The notes: generated from the letters alone by a model not told the origin. Positions 49,890 through 59,094 are shown, counted from the stretch's first letter. The stretch: DNA of 64,000 nucleotides from an uncultured Clostridia bacterium (GCA_927417275.1 CAKMJV010000007.1:70126-134125); one strand, 5' to 3'. Translations and numbers: made by a program.

Positions 49890-50990
49890 ATGATAAAGTT
49901 AGCGTTTCCAGAGATTGGTGATGAGGAAATAAAATCGATTATAAAGGTGATCGAGTCGAAGCAATTGGTAATGGGTAAAGAAGTAGAACAATTTGAAAAC
50001 ATGATTAAAGAATACTTGGGTGTTAAACATTGTTTTGCAGTAACTAGTGGTACAGCAGCATTACATTTGTCAATGATGGCTTTAGGTATAAAACCTGGAG
50101 ATGAAGTCATTGTACCAGCATTTACTTTTCCTGCAACAGCAAATGTCGTTGAGGTAATTGGTGCAAATGTAAAATTTGTCGATGTTAATATTGAGGATTA
50201 TTGCATAAACATTGAGCAAGTTGAGGCTGCTATAAATAAGCATACAAAGGCGATTATTGTTGTCCATGAGTTTGGCTATCCAGTAGAGATGACTCCATTT
50301 AATCAATTAGGAAAAAAGTATGACCTTAAGATAATCGAAGATGCTGCTTGCGCTTTAGGATCTAAAAATGGTAATGATTTTGTAGGAACTCAAAGTGACA
50401 TTGGATGCTTTAGTTTGCACCCTAGAAAAGCTATTACTACTGGAGAAGGTGGGCTAATTACAACTAATAACGATGAACACGCAAAGATAATAAAGCAACT
50501 AAGAAATCATGGCATTGATTACGAATCTGGAAAACCTAGATTTGTTGTACCTGGGCTAAATTATCGTATGAATAATATTCAAGCGGCTATGGGAATTGCT
50601 CAATTTGATAAGATGAGCGAAATTCTCGAAAAAAGGTCGGTTTTAGCTGAAGAGTACCATAAACTTTTAGATGGAAGTGATGCGTTTTTATTACCTAGAA
50701 CAAGGGTTGATAGTAAGCATTCTTGGCAAACCTATCATATTGTTTTACATGATAGAATTAACAGAGATAATGTTATATCTGTCTTAAAAGATAATGAAAT
50801 TGAAACCAATTATGGTGCAAACGCTGTCCATTTGGAGCCATATTATTTTCAGAAATATAAAATTGACAATTTATATAATGCATCAAAGTTGTTTCATCAA
50901 GGACTTGCTTTACCACTACACAGCGGTATGGATCTAGCTGACGTTATTCGGGTCGTAAAAGTATTACGAGAAATAATAACTTTTTATTAG
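49890..50990 (+). CDS. PLP-dependent sugar aminotransferase (DegT/DnrJ/EryC1)
   Basis: Predicted to add an amino group to a keto-sugar nucleotide. The 366-residue protein has VTSGTAALHLSMMALGIKPG near residue 45 and the PLP lysine in SLHPRKAITTGEGG near residue 180, followed by LNYRMNNIQAAMGIAQ. It resembles the ArnB/PseC/PerA group. It is distinct from a second DegT enzyme at 54774, so the island encodes two amino sugars or two steps. Partners probably include the SDR at 47492. Confidence 0.88.
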   Translation: MIKLAFPEIGDEEIKSIIKVIESKQLVMGKEVEQFENMIKEYLGVKHCFAVTSGTAALHLSMMALGIKPGDEVIVPAFTFPATANVVEVIGANVKFVDVNIEDYCINIEQVEAAINKHTKAIIVVHEFGYPVEMTPFNQLGKKYDLKIIEDAACALGSKNGNDFVGTQSDIGCFSLHPRKAITTGEGGLITTNNDEHAKIIKQLRNHGIDYESGKPRFVVPGLNYRMNNIQAAMGIAQFDKMSEILEKRSVLAEEYHKLLDGSDAFLLPRTRVDSKHSWQTYHIVLHDRINRDNVISVLKDNEIETNYGANAVHLEPYYFQKYKIDNLYNASKLFHQGLALPLHSGMDLADVIRVVKVLREIITFY

Positions 50991-50999
50991 GAGTAAAAC

Positions 51000-52205
51000 A
51001 TGAGTAATAATAAAAATTATAAATTTCCGTGTCAAATCGGAAAAATTCCATTTATATATAATATCAATGATTCAATGAACAACCATGATGGGATACCTAA
51101 TTTATTGAGTTTCAGTTTGAGTATGGATAATGAGACTGGATTAATGTATCAAGAAAAAAATTTAACGACTGAAAAATATTTGAACATGGTATACAAAATT
51201 GGGTCAAAAATTACCGGACATATGGACGACTACGATTTTGGTAAGTTATATAGTAATGACTTCATAGAATTTGTATTAAGTAGTGAAACTGAGTTGAAGG
51301 ATAAGAGCATTCTCGAAATTGGATGCGGTACGGGATATTTACTAAATGAGTTAAAGAAACAAGGCGCTAATGTTATTGGAATTGAACCTGGTGAGGAAAA
51401 TCATAAAGCAAAATTAAAATATGATATAGAAATCATATCTGATTTTTTTCCTTCTGAGAAAATTAGTAGTAAATTTGATATCATTATTTTTTATAATGTC
51501 TTAGAGCATATAGAGGATTTAGAGTTTTTTCTACTAAATGTTAGAAAGCAGTTAAAACAAGGTGGAAAGATATACTTCGGCGTACCAGACTGTGAAAAAG
51601 CGATTGAAAATGGCGATATTTCAATGTTAATTCACGAACATATATATTATTTTACGAAAGACACCTTAAAGAATACGATTAACAAAATATTAAAAACAGA
51701 ACCCAAAATAGAAAAGTCAAATTATGGATCTGAATTAAATGGCATGATTAGTTTTGAAAATGAAAATTTGGAATTTGAAGTCTTAATGGATGATTTGATT
51801 TTTAAAAACTTTGAATATTTAAGAAAGATGAACATTTTGCTAATGTCATTTAAGAACTTTTTCATTGAATGTTCAAAAAACAATTATTCAATTGGAATAT
51901 ATGTTCCTTCTAGGATTATAAATTCACTTGCGTTGCTTTTTGATAGTGTTGATTTAAAAAAAATTAGATTTTATGATGATGATATTAAAATGTACGACAA
52001 ACATTTTCCTGGGTTTGACATAAAGATTAAGAACAGACAATTTTTGGTTGAAGAACCGCCTAATTTTCTTTTAATTATGTCTTATTCATTTTCAAATCAA
52101 ATATATAAAAATGTTGCAAATGAATTACCATTAACCACTTCAATACTTTTTATAGAAGATTTTATAGAAGGAGGAAAATATGAAAGTATTGCTGACAGGA
52201 ACTAA
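51000..52205 (+). CDS. SAM-dependent methyltransferase (sugar C-methyltransferase-like)
   Basis: A 401-residue methyltransferase. The central Rossmann domain has ILEIGCGTGYLLNELKKQG near residue 103 and FYNVLEHIEDLEFFL near residue 165. The C-terminal 120 residues form a second Rossmann-like domain (IGIYVPSRIINSLALLFD), the layout of two-domain sugar C-methyltransferases. The N-terminal zinc-binding Cys cluster of that family is not evident, so N- or O-methylation is possible. It overlaps the next gene by 26 bases, so translation is coupled. Confidence 0.78.
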   Translation: MSNNKNYKFPCQIGKIPFIYNINDSMNNHDGIPNLLSFSLSMDNETGLMYQEKNLTTEKYLNMVYKIGSKITGHMDDYDFGKLYSNDFIEFVLSSETELKDKSILEIGCGTGYLLNELKKQGANVIGIEPGEENHKAKLKYDIEIISDFFPSEKISSKFDIIIFYNVLEHIEDLEFFLLNVRKQLKQGGKIYFGVPDCEKAIENGDISMLIHEHIYYFTKDTLKNTINKILKTEPKIEKSNYGSELNGMISFENENLEFEVLMDDLIFKNFEYLRKMNILLMSFKNFFIECSKNNYSIGIYVPSRIINSLALLFDSVDLKKIRFYDDDIKMYDKHFPGFDIKIKNRQFLVEEPPNFLLIMSYSFSNQIYKNVANELPLTTSILFIEDFIEGGKYESIADRN

Positions 52206-53040
52206 TGGATTTATAGGAAAAAATGTATATATCAAATTGAAATCTGAATTTGATCTTATTCCCATTTCTACGACTAAATCTAGTATTAATGCAATAACTG
52301 TCTCGAATAATTTTGAGAATATTGAAGAAGTATTATCTGAGTACGAATTTGATAGTATTATCCATCTTGCAGCAGTTATTCCTAAAAGTTTTTCTGAGGC
52401 TAATTTTACTGATGTGTTTCTTCCGAATGCATTGATGATGGATCGTATACTTAAGTTTGCTGTAAATAAAAAAGTTAGAACATTTATTTATTTATCTGGT
52501 TATGGTTCAATGGAAGATTACAACAATTTTAAAATGAAAGATTATTACACATTATCAAAGGTTCATGGTGAACATATTTGTTCAATTATGGAATCTAAAG
52601 GTATACGTGCGATTTCATTAAGGATACCATCGCCATATGGGTTATACTCTAACCCAAACAATGTGATTAATCAATTTGTATACAGAGCACTAAAAAACGA
52701 GACAGTGCACGTTTATGGCTCAGGAAAGAGAGAGCAGAACTTTGTATACATTAATGATATTGTAGATGCGATTAAGCATTTTATCATTAATCCAATTAAT
52801 AGTGGCACGTACGATATTGTTTCAAAAGAAAATACGAACATGGAGATGCTTGCAAGATACATCGTAACCATAACCAATTCAAACTCTGAAATTATCATAG
52901 GCGAAAAGCCAGATATGCAAGAGGGCTTTAAACCTAAATATAATAATATACCGACTTTTGAAAAAACTGGATTTCAGTGTAAGTATACTATTGAAGATGG
53001 TTTAAGAGACTATATAAACAGAATAAAGGAACAGATATGA
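52180..53040 (+). CDS. NAD-dependent epimerase/reductase (SDR)
   Basis: A 286-residue sugar-nucleotide SDR. It has LLTGTNGFIGKNVYIKL at the N-terminus, the HLAAVIP segment near residue 64 and the active-site YxxxK in YYTLSKVHGEH near residue 123. The start ATG at 52180 follows AAGGAGG inside the end of the methyltransferase gene. A 4-ketoreductase or epimerase role fits its place after a methyltransferase; this is inference. The last four bases overlap the next start (ATGA). Confidence 0.83.
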   Translation: MKVLLTGTNGFIGKNVYIKLKSEFDLIPISTTKSSINAITVSNNFENIEEVLSEYEFDSIIHLAAVIPKSFSEANFTDVFLPNALMMDRILKFAVNKKVRTFIYLSGYGSMEDYNNFKMKDYYTLSKVHGEHICSIMESKGIRAISLRIPSPYGLYSNPNNVINQFVYRALKNETVHVYGSGKREQNFVYINDIVDAIKHFIINPINSGTYDIVSKENTNMEMLARYIVTITNSNSEIIIGEKPDMQEGFKPKYNNIPTFEKTGFQCKYTIEDGLRDYINRIKEQI

Positions 53041-53714
53041 AAATTTTAGTTGTTTCAGATGTTCATTCGAATTATCTAGCATTACAAGCCGCTATGATAA
53101 AGATAAATGCACTGAAGTGTGATATTAAAATTTGTTTAGGAGATATGGTTGGATATTATAACCAGCCAAATGAAGTGTTGGAGTTGCTAAAAAACGAACA
53201 ATTCATTTGCATAAAAGGTAATCATGATAAATATGTCTTAGGTGAATTAGAGTATAAAATTGAAAATCAAGAAATCTATGGAATTAATAGGCATAGGGAA
53301 ATTGTTAGCAAAGAAAATTTTGCGTTTATGAAGTGTGCCTTTGATTTCTATAATATAGAAAGTAATAAATTAAAATTACATTTTTGTCATACGATTAATA
53401 ATGATTTTAGTATTTATCTTAAAACCGAAAGTGATTGTAAAAAATATGTAAAGTATATGAATGACTATGATTATTTCTTTTATGGACATAGTCATCTACA
53501 ATCTATACACAAAGTTGAAGATACAATTGCAATTAATCCAGGTTCAATCGGTCAACAAAGGGGAAAAAGCAAAAATCCCACCTTTTGCGTGTTAGATACA
53601 GATAATGGAGAATGTGATTTTTACGAAGTATCCTATAATGTAGAAGGTCTAATTAAGCATCTGCAATTAAACTCATACGATGAAAAACTTATAAATATAC
53701 TAAAAACATACTGA
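53037..53714 (+). CDS. Calcineurin-like metallophosphoesterase (YfcE/MJ0936 type)
   Basis: A 225-residue phosphoesterase with the full metal-binding set: SDVHSN (residues 7-12), GDMVGY near residue 35, GNHDK near residue 60 and YGHSH near residue 148. The order and INPGSIGQQR match the YfcE/MJ0936 group, which hydrolyses phosphodiesters or phosphomonoesters. Placement inside a sugar operon with overlapping genes suggests it removes a phosphate from a sugar intermediate or modifier. The exact substrate is unknown. Confidence 0.85.
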   Translation: MKILVVSDVHSNYLALQAAMIKINALKCDIKICLGDMVGYYNQPNEVLELLKNEQFICIKGNHDKYVLGELEYKIENQEIYGINRHREIVSKENFAFMKCAFDFYNIESNKLKLHFCHTINNDFSIYLKTESDCKKYVKYMNDYDYFFYGHSHLQSIHKVEDTIAINPGSIGQQRGKSKNPTFCVLDTDNGECDFYEVSYNVEGLIKHLQLNSYDEKLINILKTY

Positions 53715-53727
53715 AAGAGGATGTACA

Positions 53728-54744
53728 ATGAGATGTGTAAATGTACTTATTACAGGCATTGGTAGTGCAGGAGTTGGAGAACAAATATTAAAATCACTTA
53801 GCCTTTCTGAGTTGAATTTGAATTTGGTCGGTACGGACGTAACTATTAATTGTTTTAATAAAGACAGTGTTGATTGTTTTGAAATTCTTCCATATGCACA
53901 TGAAGAAACATTTATTAATGAGGTAAAGAATATAGTACAAAAACATAATATTCAAATTATTTTTCCTGGTTCTGATCCAGAAATGAAAGTTTTATGTAGC
54001 CATAAAAGTGATTTTGAGAACATCTATATAGTAGCAAATGACTTGTCTCTTATTAATACTTGTTTGAATAAAAATAGCACTTATGAGTTGTTAAAAGAAG
54101 CATTGATACCGTTGCCCAAATATATGAAAATCAATTTAATTATAGATTGTAGAAAAATCGATTTTTTTCCAGTCGTATTAAAACCAAATACTGGTTCAGG
54201 GGGGTCGTCTCACATTTATGTGGCGTACAATTATGAAGAATTATTGTTTTTTACACAATATATGCTAAATAGAAACATTGATATTATTGCACAAGAGTAT
54301 ATTGAATACGACGATAACGAATACACAATTGGTGTTTCTAATGATTTGGATGGTTTGTCACTTGGAACAATAATACTAAAAAGAAGTTTGACTTCCGCGA
54401 TATCAGTAAACAAGAAAATGCGATTTGAAAATACTAATGTAATTATTTCTTCTGGAATATCACAAGGTGTATTTTTGCATGATGATCATCTTAAAATACA
54501 GGCGGAAAGAATTGCTACCATATTAAAATCAAAGGGGCCGTTAAACATTCAAGGAAGGGTTTCTAATGGACAATTGATGCTCATGGAGATTAATCCAAGA
54601 CTATCGGGTACAACATTTTTAAGGGCATTGGTTGGCTATAATGAACCAGAAAATATCATAAAAAGAGTAGTGTTTAATGAACTTCCTGAATATGAATATG
54701 AAGATGGTATGGTTTTAAGAAGTTTAATTGAGAAAAGGATATGA
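53728..54744 (+). CDS. ATP-grasp ligase (carbamoyl-phosphate-synthase-like)
   Basis: A 338-residue ATP-grasp protein. It has a Rossmann pre-domain (VLITGIGSAGVGEQILKSL), the ATP-binding Lys and glycine loop (PVVLKPNTGSGGSSHIYVA, near residue 150), the IIAQEYIEYDD segment and the metal ligands in LMEINPRLSG near residue 287. Such enzymes join a carboxylate to an amine or thiol through an acyl phosphate. Next to two sugar aminotransferases, amino-acid attachment to an amino sugar is a reasonable guess. It is the last of the AT-rich genes. Confidence 0.82.
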   Translation: MRCVNVLITGIGSAGVGEQILKSLSLSELNLNLVGTDVTINCFNKDSVDCFEILPYAHEETFINEVKNIVQKHNIQIIFPGSDPEMKVLCSHKSDFENIYIVANDLSLINTCLNKNSTYELLKEALIPLPKYMKINLIIDCRKIDFFPVVLKPNTGSGGSSHIYVAYNYEELLFFTQYMLNRNIDIIAQEYIEYDDNEYTIGVSNDLDGLSLGTIILKRSLTSAISVNKKMRFENTNVIISSGISQGVFLHDDHLKIQAERIATILKSKGPLNIQGRVSNGQLMLMEINPRLSGTTFLRALVGYNEPENIIKRVVFNELPEYEYEDGMVLRSLIEKRI

Positions 54745-54773
54745 CTATAGATTTCAAAAGGAAGGTACACGAG

Positions 54774-55982
54774 ATGTCCAACCAACAGATTCCACTTATA
54801 GATCTTATCGCCCAAAATCAAGTAATCGGCGATCAACTTATAGAAGCATCAAAGCGCGTAATTTTAAGTGCGCAATATATTATGGGCAATGAAGTAAAAG
54901 CCTTTGAAAGCGAATTTGGCGCATATGTAGGGGTAGAGCATGCCATATCTGTAGCAAATGGTACGGATGCGCTGGTTATCGCGTTAAAAGCACTGGGTGT
55001 TGGCGAAGGAGACGAGGTCATCACTACGCCTTTTACTTTTTTTGCCACAGCAGAAAGCATCTCTTTTGTGGGTGCGAAGCCCGTATTTGTGGATGTGGAA
55101 AAAGACAGTTTTAATATGGACCCTCAAAAGATAGAGGCAGCCATTACACCGAAAACAAAAGCCATTATGCCCGTGCATCTCTTTGGCCTTGCCTGTGATA
55201 TGGATGCCATCATGGGTATCGCGAGAGCGCATGGTCTTTTTGTCATAGAAGATGCCTGCCAAGCGGTTGGTGGTTTGTACAAAGGTAAAAAACTTGGCAC
55301 TATGGGCGATGTGGCCTGTTTTTCATTTTTCCCTACGAAAAATTTAGGGGCGGCAGGTGATGGGGGTATGATCGTCACAAATCGTGATGAAATTGCTACG
55401 GTATGTCGCGCGCTTAGAACACATGGCAGTGGTGAGAATGGTAAGAAAGCCTACAATTATTTGCATCAGATAGAAGAAGTGGTTGAAGCGGATTTATCAA
55501 CGGACAACACGGTTTATAACCCTCTAAAATACTATAACTACTTGGTAGGGCATAACTCTAGATTGGATGAAATTCAAGCGGCAATGTTGCGTGTGAAATT
55601 AACTTACTTAGACCAGTGGAATACAAAAAGGCGTGAAATTGCAGAAGGTTATACACAAGGGCTTAAAGAAATCGATGTGATAACACCCTTTGAAAATGCG
55701 TTTGCTTCACATGTGTATCATATGTATATTTTACAAAGTGAAGCAAAAGATGCGTTGATAGAGCATTTAAAGTTAAATGGGATCGCTACAGGTGTTTACT
55801 ATCCGATCCCATTACATCTTCAGAAAGTATATGGTGGACTTGGCCATGCGATCGGTGATTTTCCAAATGCAGAGTATCTGTCAAAGCGGACCTTTGCCAT
55901 TCCCATGTACCCTGAATTGACGCAGGAACAGCAGCAATATGTTATTGATACGATTAAAGGATTTGGTGAGACCAATGAGTGA
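54774..55982 (+). CDS. wbpE: UDP-3-keto-sugar aminotransferase (WbpE-like, DegT family)
   Basis: Predicted to aminate UDP-2-acetamido-3-keto-glucuronate using glutamate and PLP. The 402-residue protein starts MSNQQIPLIDLIAQN, has VANGTDALVIALKALGVGEGD near residue 55 (split motif), and the PLP lysine in FSFFPTKNLGAAGDGG near residue 190. Start 54774 follows AGGAAGG at good spacing; an in-frame ATG at 54741 overlaps the previous stop and is an alternative. From here on the genes are less AT-rich. The following genes complete the WbpA/B/D/E set. Confidence 0.82.
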   Translation: MSNQQIPLIDLIAQNQVIGDQLIEASKRVILSAQYIMGNEVKAFESEFGAYVGVEHAISVANGTDALVIALKALGVGEGDEVITTPFTFFATAESISFVGAKPVFVDVEKDSFNMDPQKIEAAITPKTKAIMPVHLFGLACDMDAIMGIARAHGLFVIEDACQAVGGLYKGKKLGTMGDVACFSFFPTKNLGAAGDGGMIVTNRDEIATVCRALRTHGSGENGKKAYNYLHQIEEVVEADLSTDNTVYNPLKYYNYLVGHNSRLDEIQAAMLRVKLTYLDQWNTKRREIAEGYTQGLKEIDVITPFENAFASHVYHMYILQSEAKDALIEHLKLNGIATGVYYPIPLHLQKVYGGLGHAIGDFPNAEYLSKRTFAIPMYPELTQEQQQYVIDTIKGFGETNE

Positions 55983-56571
55983 AGACAAAAAGTATTTCGT
56001 ACATGCTTCTTCATACGTGGATGAACCTTGCGAGATTGGAGAAGGTACAAAGATTTGGCATTTTTCTCATATTATGCAGGACTGTGTAATCGGTGAACGT
56101 TGCAACATCGGTCAAAATGTGGTTATTTCACCAGGTGTAATATTAGGCAACAACGTTAAAATCCAGAATAATGTGTCTGTCTATACAGGTGTTATATGTG
56201 AAGACGATGTATTTCTCGGACCTTCGTGTGTGTTTACCAACGTCATTAATCCAAGAAGTTTTATCGAGCGGAAAGAAGAATATCGTATAACAATCGTGGG
56301 TAAAGGTGCATCCATCGGTGCAAATGCCACGATCGTCTGCGGACATAATATAGGGCGCTACGCGTTTGTAGGTGCAGGTGCAGTGGTAACAAAAGATGTG
56401 CCAAATTATGCACTGGTTTATGGTACACCAGCGCGTCTAATGGGGTATGTATGTAAATGCGGCAATCCACTGGATCGTGCTTCAGATCACATGCGATATA
56501 CATGTGATTTATGTGGGAGCGATTACCAGATGGTAGCAGGTGAATTGGTTGAAAAGGATGTTAACCTATGA
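55975..56571 (+). CDS. wbpD: Left-handed beta-helix sugar N-acetyltransferase (WbpD-like)
   Basis: Predicted to acetylate the 3-amino group made by the preceding aminotransferase. The 198-residue protein has many hexapeptide repeats (about 15-145; IGEGTKIWHFSHIM, IGERCNIGQNVVISPG) that form a left-handed beta helix with acetyl-CoA between subunits. The C-terminal tail has CKCG and CDLC, a possible zinc ribbon seen in this subgroup. ATG 55975 overlaps the wbpE stop by eight bases; longer upstream starts lie inside wbpE. Confidence 0.85.
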   Translation: MSEDKKYFVHASSYVDEPCEIGEGTKIWHFSHIMQDCVIGERCNIGQNVVISPGVILGNNVKIQNNVSVYTGVICEDDVFLGPSCVFTNVINPRSFIERKEEYRITIVGKGASIGANATIVCGHNIGRYAFVGAGAVVTKDVPNYALVYGTPARLMGYVCKCGNPLDRASDHMRYTCDLCGSDYQMVAGELVEKDVNL

Positions 56572-57896
56572 TGAAAAATACGACGAAAGAACAACTATTA
56601 GAAAAAATAAAAAATAAGACAGCAGTTGTTGCTGTGATCGGACTAGGGTACGTGGGATTACCACTTGCAGTTGAAAAAGCAAAGGCGGGCTATCGTACTA
56701 TCGGATTTGATGTCCAAGCGGATAAGGTGGACAAAGTAAACGCAGGAGAAAATTACATCGGTGATGTGGTGGACAGCGACTTAAAAGACATCGTCAAAAC
56801 AGGAATGCTCAGTGCAACGACAGATTTTTCTGTGGTTGAAAGAGCCGATTTTATCGCGATCTGTGTGCCTACGCCTCTTGATGATTATAAGCAACCGGAC
56901 ATTAGCTATGTGAAACAATCCACCATCGAAATTTCCAAGCATCTAAAACCAGGTGCTATCGTCGTGCTTGAGAGCACAACTTATCCTGGGACCACAGAAG
57001 AGTTACTGTTACCGATTTTAGAAAAAGGGAGCGGGCTGGTTTGTGGCGTTGATTTTTATTTGGCCTTCTCGCCAGAACGCGTAGATCCAGGTAACCTCAT
57101 CTATAAAACAAAAAACACACCAAAAGTGGTTGGCGGTGTGGGGAAAGATGCCACAGAAATCGCAGCAGCGATGTACCGAAACGTTTTAGAGGGAGATATC
57201 TTTGAAGCGTCATCACCTCGCGTAGCAGAAATGGAGAAAATTTTAGAAAATACGTATCGGAACATCAACATAGGTCTTGCAAATGAAATGGCGATTATCT
57301 GTCATAAGATGGGCATCGATGTATGGGAAGTGATTGATGCGGCAAAAACAAAACCTTATGGGTTTCAAGCATTTTATCCAGGTCCAGGACTTGGTGGACA
57401 CTGTATTCCACTCGACCCATATTATCTCAGTTGGAAGGCGCGTGAATACGATTATCATACGCAATTAATAGAAACATCAGGCATTATTAACGACAGCATG
57501 CCGCAATATGTGATCCAAAGAAGCAGTCATATTTTAAATCGTTTTAAAAAGCCGCTTAACGGCTCAAAAATACTAATACTGGGTGTGGCATACAAACAAG
57601 ATATTGAAGATTATAGAGAAAGTCCAGCGCTGAAAGTCATCGAAATTTTCGAAGAAGAAGGATGCACAGTAGAATTTTTTGATCCTTATGTGCCATCTTA
57701 CCGCTTTAAAGGAATACAAAAAGTAGGTCATGAAAAATTGACACAAGCGATTCTCAAATCAGCTGATTTGGTGGTGGTAACCACAGCGCATACAAACGTC
57801 GATTATGAAATGGTTCAACATAACGCTGTCGCCATCTTTGATACTAAAAATGCAATGAAGCATATTGAGAATCGTATCAATATTGAGCGATTATAA
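56568..57896 (+). CDS. wbpA: UDP-N-acetylglucosamine 6-dehydrogenase (WbpA-like)
   Basis: Oxidises UDP-GlcNAc to UDP-GlcNAc uronic acid with NAD+. The 442-residue protein has the NAD-binding VIGLGYVGLPLAVEKAKAG near residue 22, the catalytic Cys in GPGLGGHCIPLDPYYLSWKA near residue 268 and a C-terminal nucleotide-sugar domain (LGVAYKQDIEDYRESPAL). The sequence is of the UDP-GlcNAc/ManNAc dehydrogenase group rather than UDP-glucose dehydrogenase. Its start overlaps wbpD by four bases. Confidence 0.87.
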   Translation: MMKNTTKEQLLEKIKNKTAVVAVIGLGYVGLPLAVEKAKAGYRTIGFDVQADKVDKVNAGENYIGDVVDSDLKDIVKTGMLSATTDFSVVERADFIAICVPTPLDDYKQPDISYVKQSTIEISKHLKPGAIVVLESTTYPGTTEELLLPILEKGSGLVCGVDFYLAFSPERVDPGNLIYKTKNTPKVVGGVGKDATEIAAAMYRNVLEGDIFEASSPRVAEMEKILENTYRNINIGLANEMAIICHKMGIDVWEVIDAAKTKPYGFQAFYPGPGLGGHCIPLDPYYLSWKAREYDYHTQLIETSGIINDSMPQYVIQRSSHILNRFKKPLNGSKILILGVAYKQDIEDYRESPALKVIEIFEEEGCTVEFFDPYVPSYRFKGIQKVGHEKLTQAILKSADLVVVTTAHTNVDYEMVQHNAVAIFDTKNAMKHIENRINIERL

Positions 57897-57907
57897 GGTG
57901 GTATCAG

Positions 57908-58930
57908 ATGAATAAACTAAAGTTTGCACTCATAGGGTGTGGTCGAATCTCCTATAAGCACATCGAAGCGCTCATAAAAAATAAAGATCAAGCGGAGTTA
58001 GTTGCGGTTTGTGATCTGATCGAAAGTAAAGCCGTGGAGAGAAAGCATCAGTATGAAAACCATATGCCAAATACCAATGTGTTGGTCTATACAGATTATA
58101 AAGAAATGATAGAATCAAGTGGTTGTGATGTCGTGGCTATAGCGACTGAAAGTGGCTATCATGCTGAGCACGCGCTTTATGCCTTAATGCACGGGTCTCA
58201 TGTTTTGGTTGAAAAGCCTATGGCACTTTCAGTGGTTGATGCGATGCAGATGATTGAAATGGCGAAAAAAGTTCATAAAAAAATCGCGATTGCCCATCAA
58301 AATCGTTTTAACCCACCGATTCAGAAGTTAAGACGTGCCATAGAAGAAGGTCGTTTTGGTAAAATAATTAATGCGACGGCACGTATATTGTGGACACGAG
58401 ATGCACATTATTATGAGCAAGCACCTTGGCGCGGTACAAAGGCGCTTGATGGAGGCACGCTTATGAATCAATGTATTCATAACATCGATCTGCTACAGTG
58501 GATGATGAATTCAGATGTTGTACGTGTACATGCAGAGCGTGGCACGTATATGCGACCGATTGAAATGGAAGACTTCGGTGCATTATTACTGCGGTTCGAA
58601 TCAGGTGCCATCGGCATCGTAGAAGGCAGTGCGTGTGTTTATCCGAAAAATTTGGAAGAAACATTAAGTATTTTTGGTGAAAAAGGAACGGTTGTTATAG
58701 GTGGTTTAGCGGTTAATGAAATCAAAACATGGCAGTTTGAAGATCAAAGAGACTATGATTTATTAGACGCGGACACACAAGTGGATTCGGTCTATGGCAG
58801 TGGGCATACGCCGCTTTACAAAGACTTTATTGACTCAATCCATGCGGACAAAGAACCTTTGATTAATGGGTTAGAAGGCATGAAAGCGATGAAAATCATA
58901 TTAGATGCTTACGAAATTTCAGAATTATAA
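57908..58930 (+). CDS. wbpB: UDP-N-acetylglucosamine uronate 3-dehydrogenase (WbpB-like, Gfo/Idh/MocA)
   Basis: Predicted to oxidise C3 of UDP-GlcNAc uronic acid, giving the keto sugar used by WbpE. The 340-residue protein has the NAD-binding FALIGCGRISYKHIEAL at the N-terminus, the catalytic Lys in HVLVEKPMALS near residue 101, and NQCIHNIDLLQWM near residue 188 in the C-terminal domain. The assignment rests on its place after wbpA-D-E homologues. It is the last gene of the island and is followed by a terminator. Confidence 0.82.
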   Translation: MNKLKFALIGCGRISYKHIEALIKNKDQAELVAVCDLIESKAVERKHQYENHMPNTNVLVYTDYKEMIESSGCDVVAIATESGYHAEHALYALMHGSHVLVEKPMALSVVDAMQMIEMAKKVHKKIAIAHQNRFNPPIQKLRRAIEEGRFGKIINATARILWTRDAHYYEQAPWRGTKALDGGTLMNQCIHNIDLLQWMMNSDVVRVHAERGTYMRPIEMEDFGALLLRFESGAIGIVEGSACVYPKNLEETLSIFGEKGTVVIGGLAVNEIKTWQFEDQRDYDLLDADTQVDSVYGSGHTPLYKDFIDSIHADKEPLINGLEGMKAMKIILDAYEISEL

Positions 58931-58944
58931 TTCAAAAGGGTTTT

Positions 58945-58990
58945 AAGATGCGGCTAATAATAACCAAAAATTTGTCGCATCTTTATTTCT
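58945..58990 (+). terminator. Terminator at the end of the sugar island
   Basis: The perfect eight-base stem AAGATGCG/CGCATCTT is followed by TATTTCT. Confidence 0.75.
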
Positions 58991-59022
58991 CATAAATAAA
59001 TTGAGAATTCAGATAGAATTGA

Positions 59023-59050
59023 TAAAGATTATTTACATAAATGCCGATAT
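59023..59050 (+). promoter_or_regulatory. SigD promoter of flaG-fliD
   Basis: TAAA, 16 bases, GCCGATAT: a perfect -10 and -35 with one extra spacer base. It lies 45 bases before the flaG start. Confidence 0.85.
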
Positions 59051-59094
59051 AAACTACAGAGTAAGATTTTTTTCCATGGAGAGGAGCATGTATT

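Noticed and set aside
45323..58930. Pseudaminic or legionaminic acid pathway for flagellin
   Set aside because: No sialic-acid-type synthase (PseI/NeuB) or CMP-transferase gene is present in the island.
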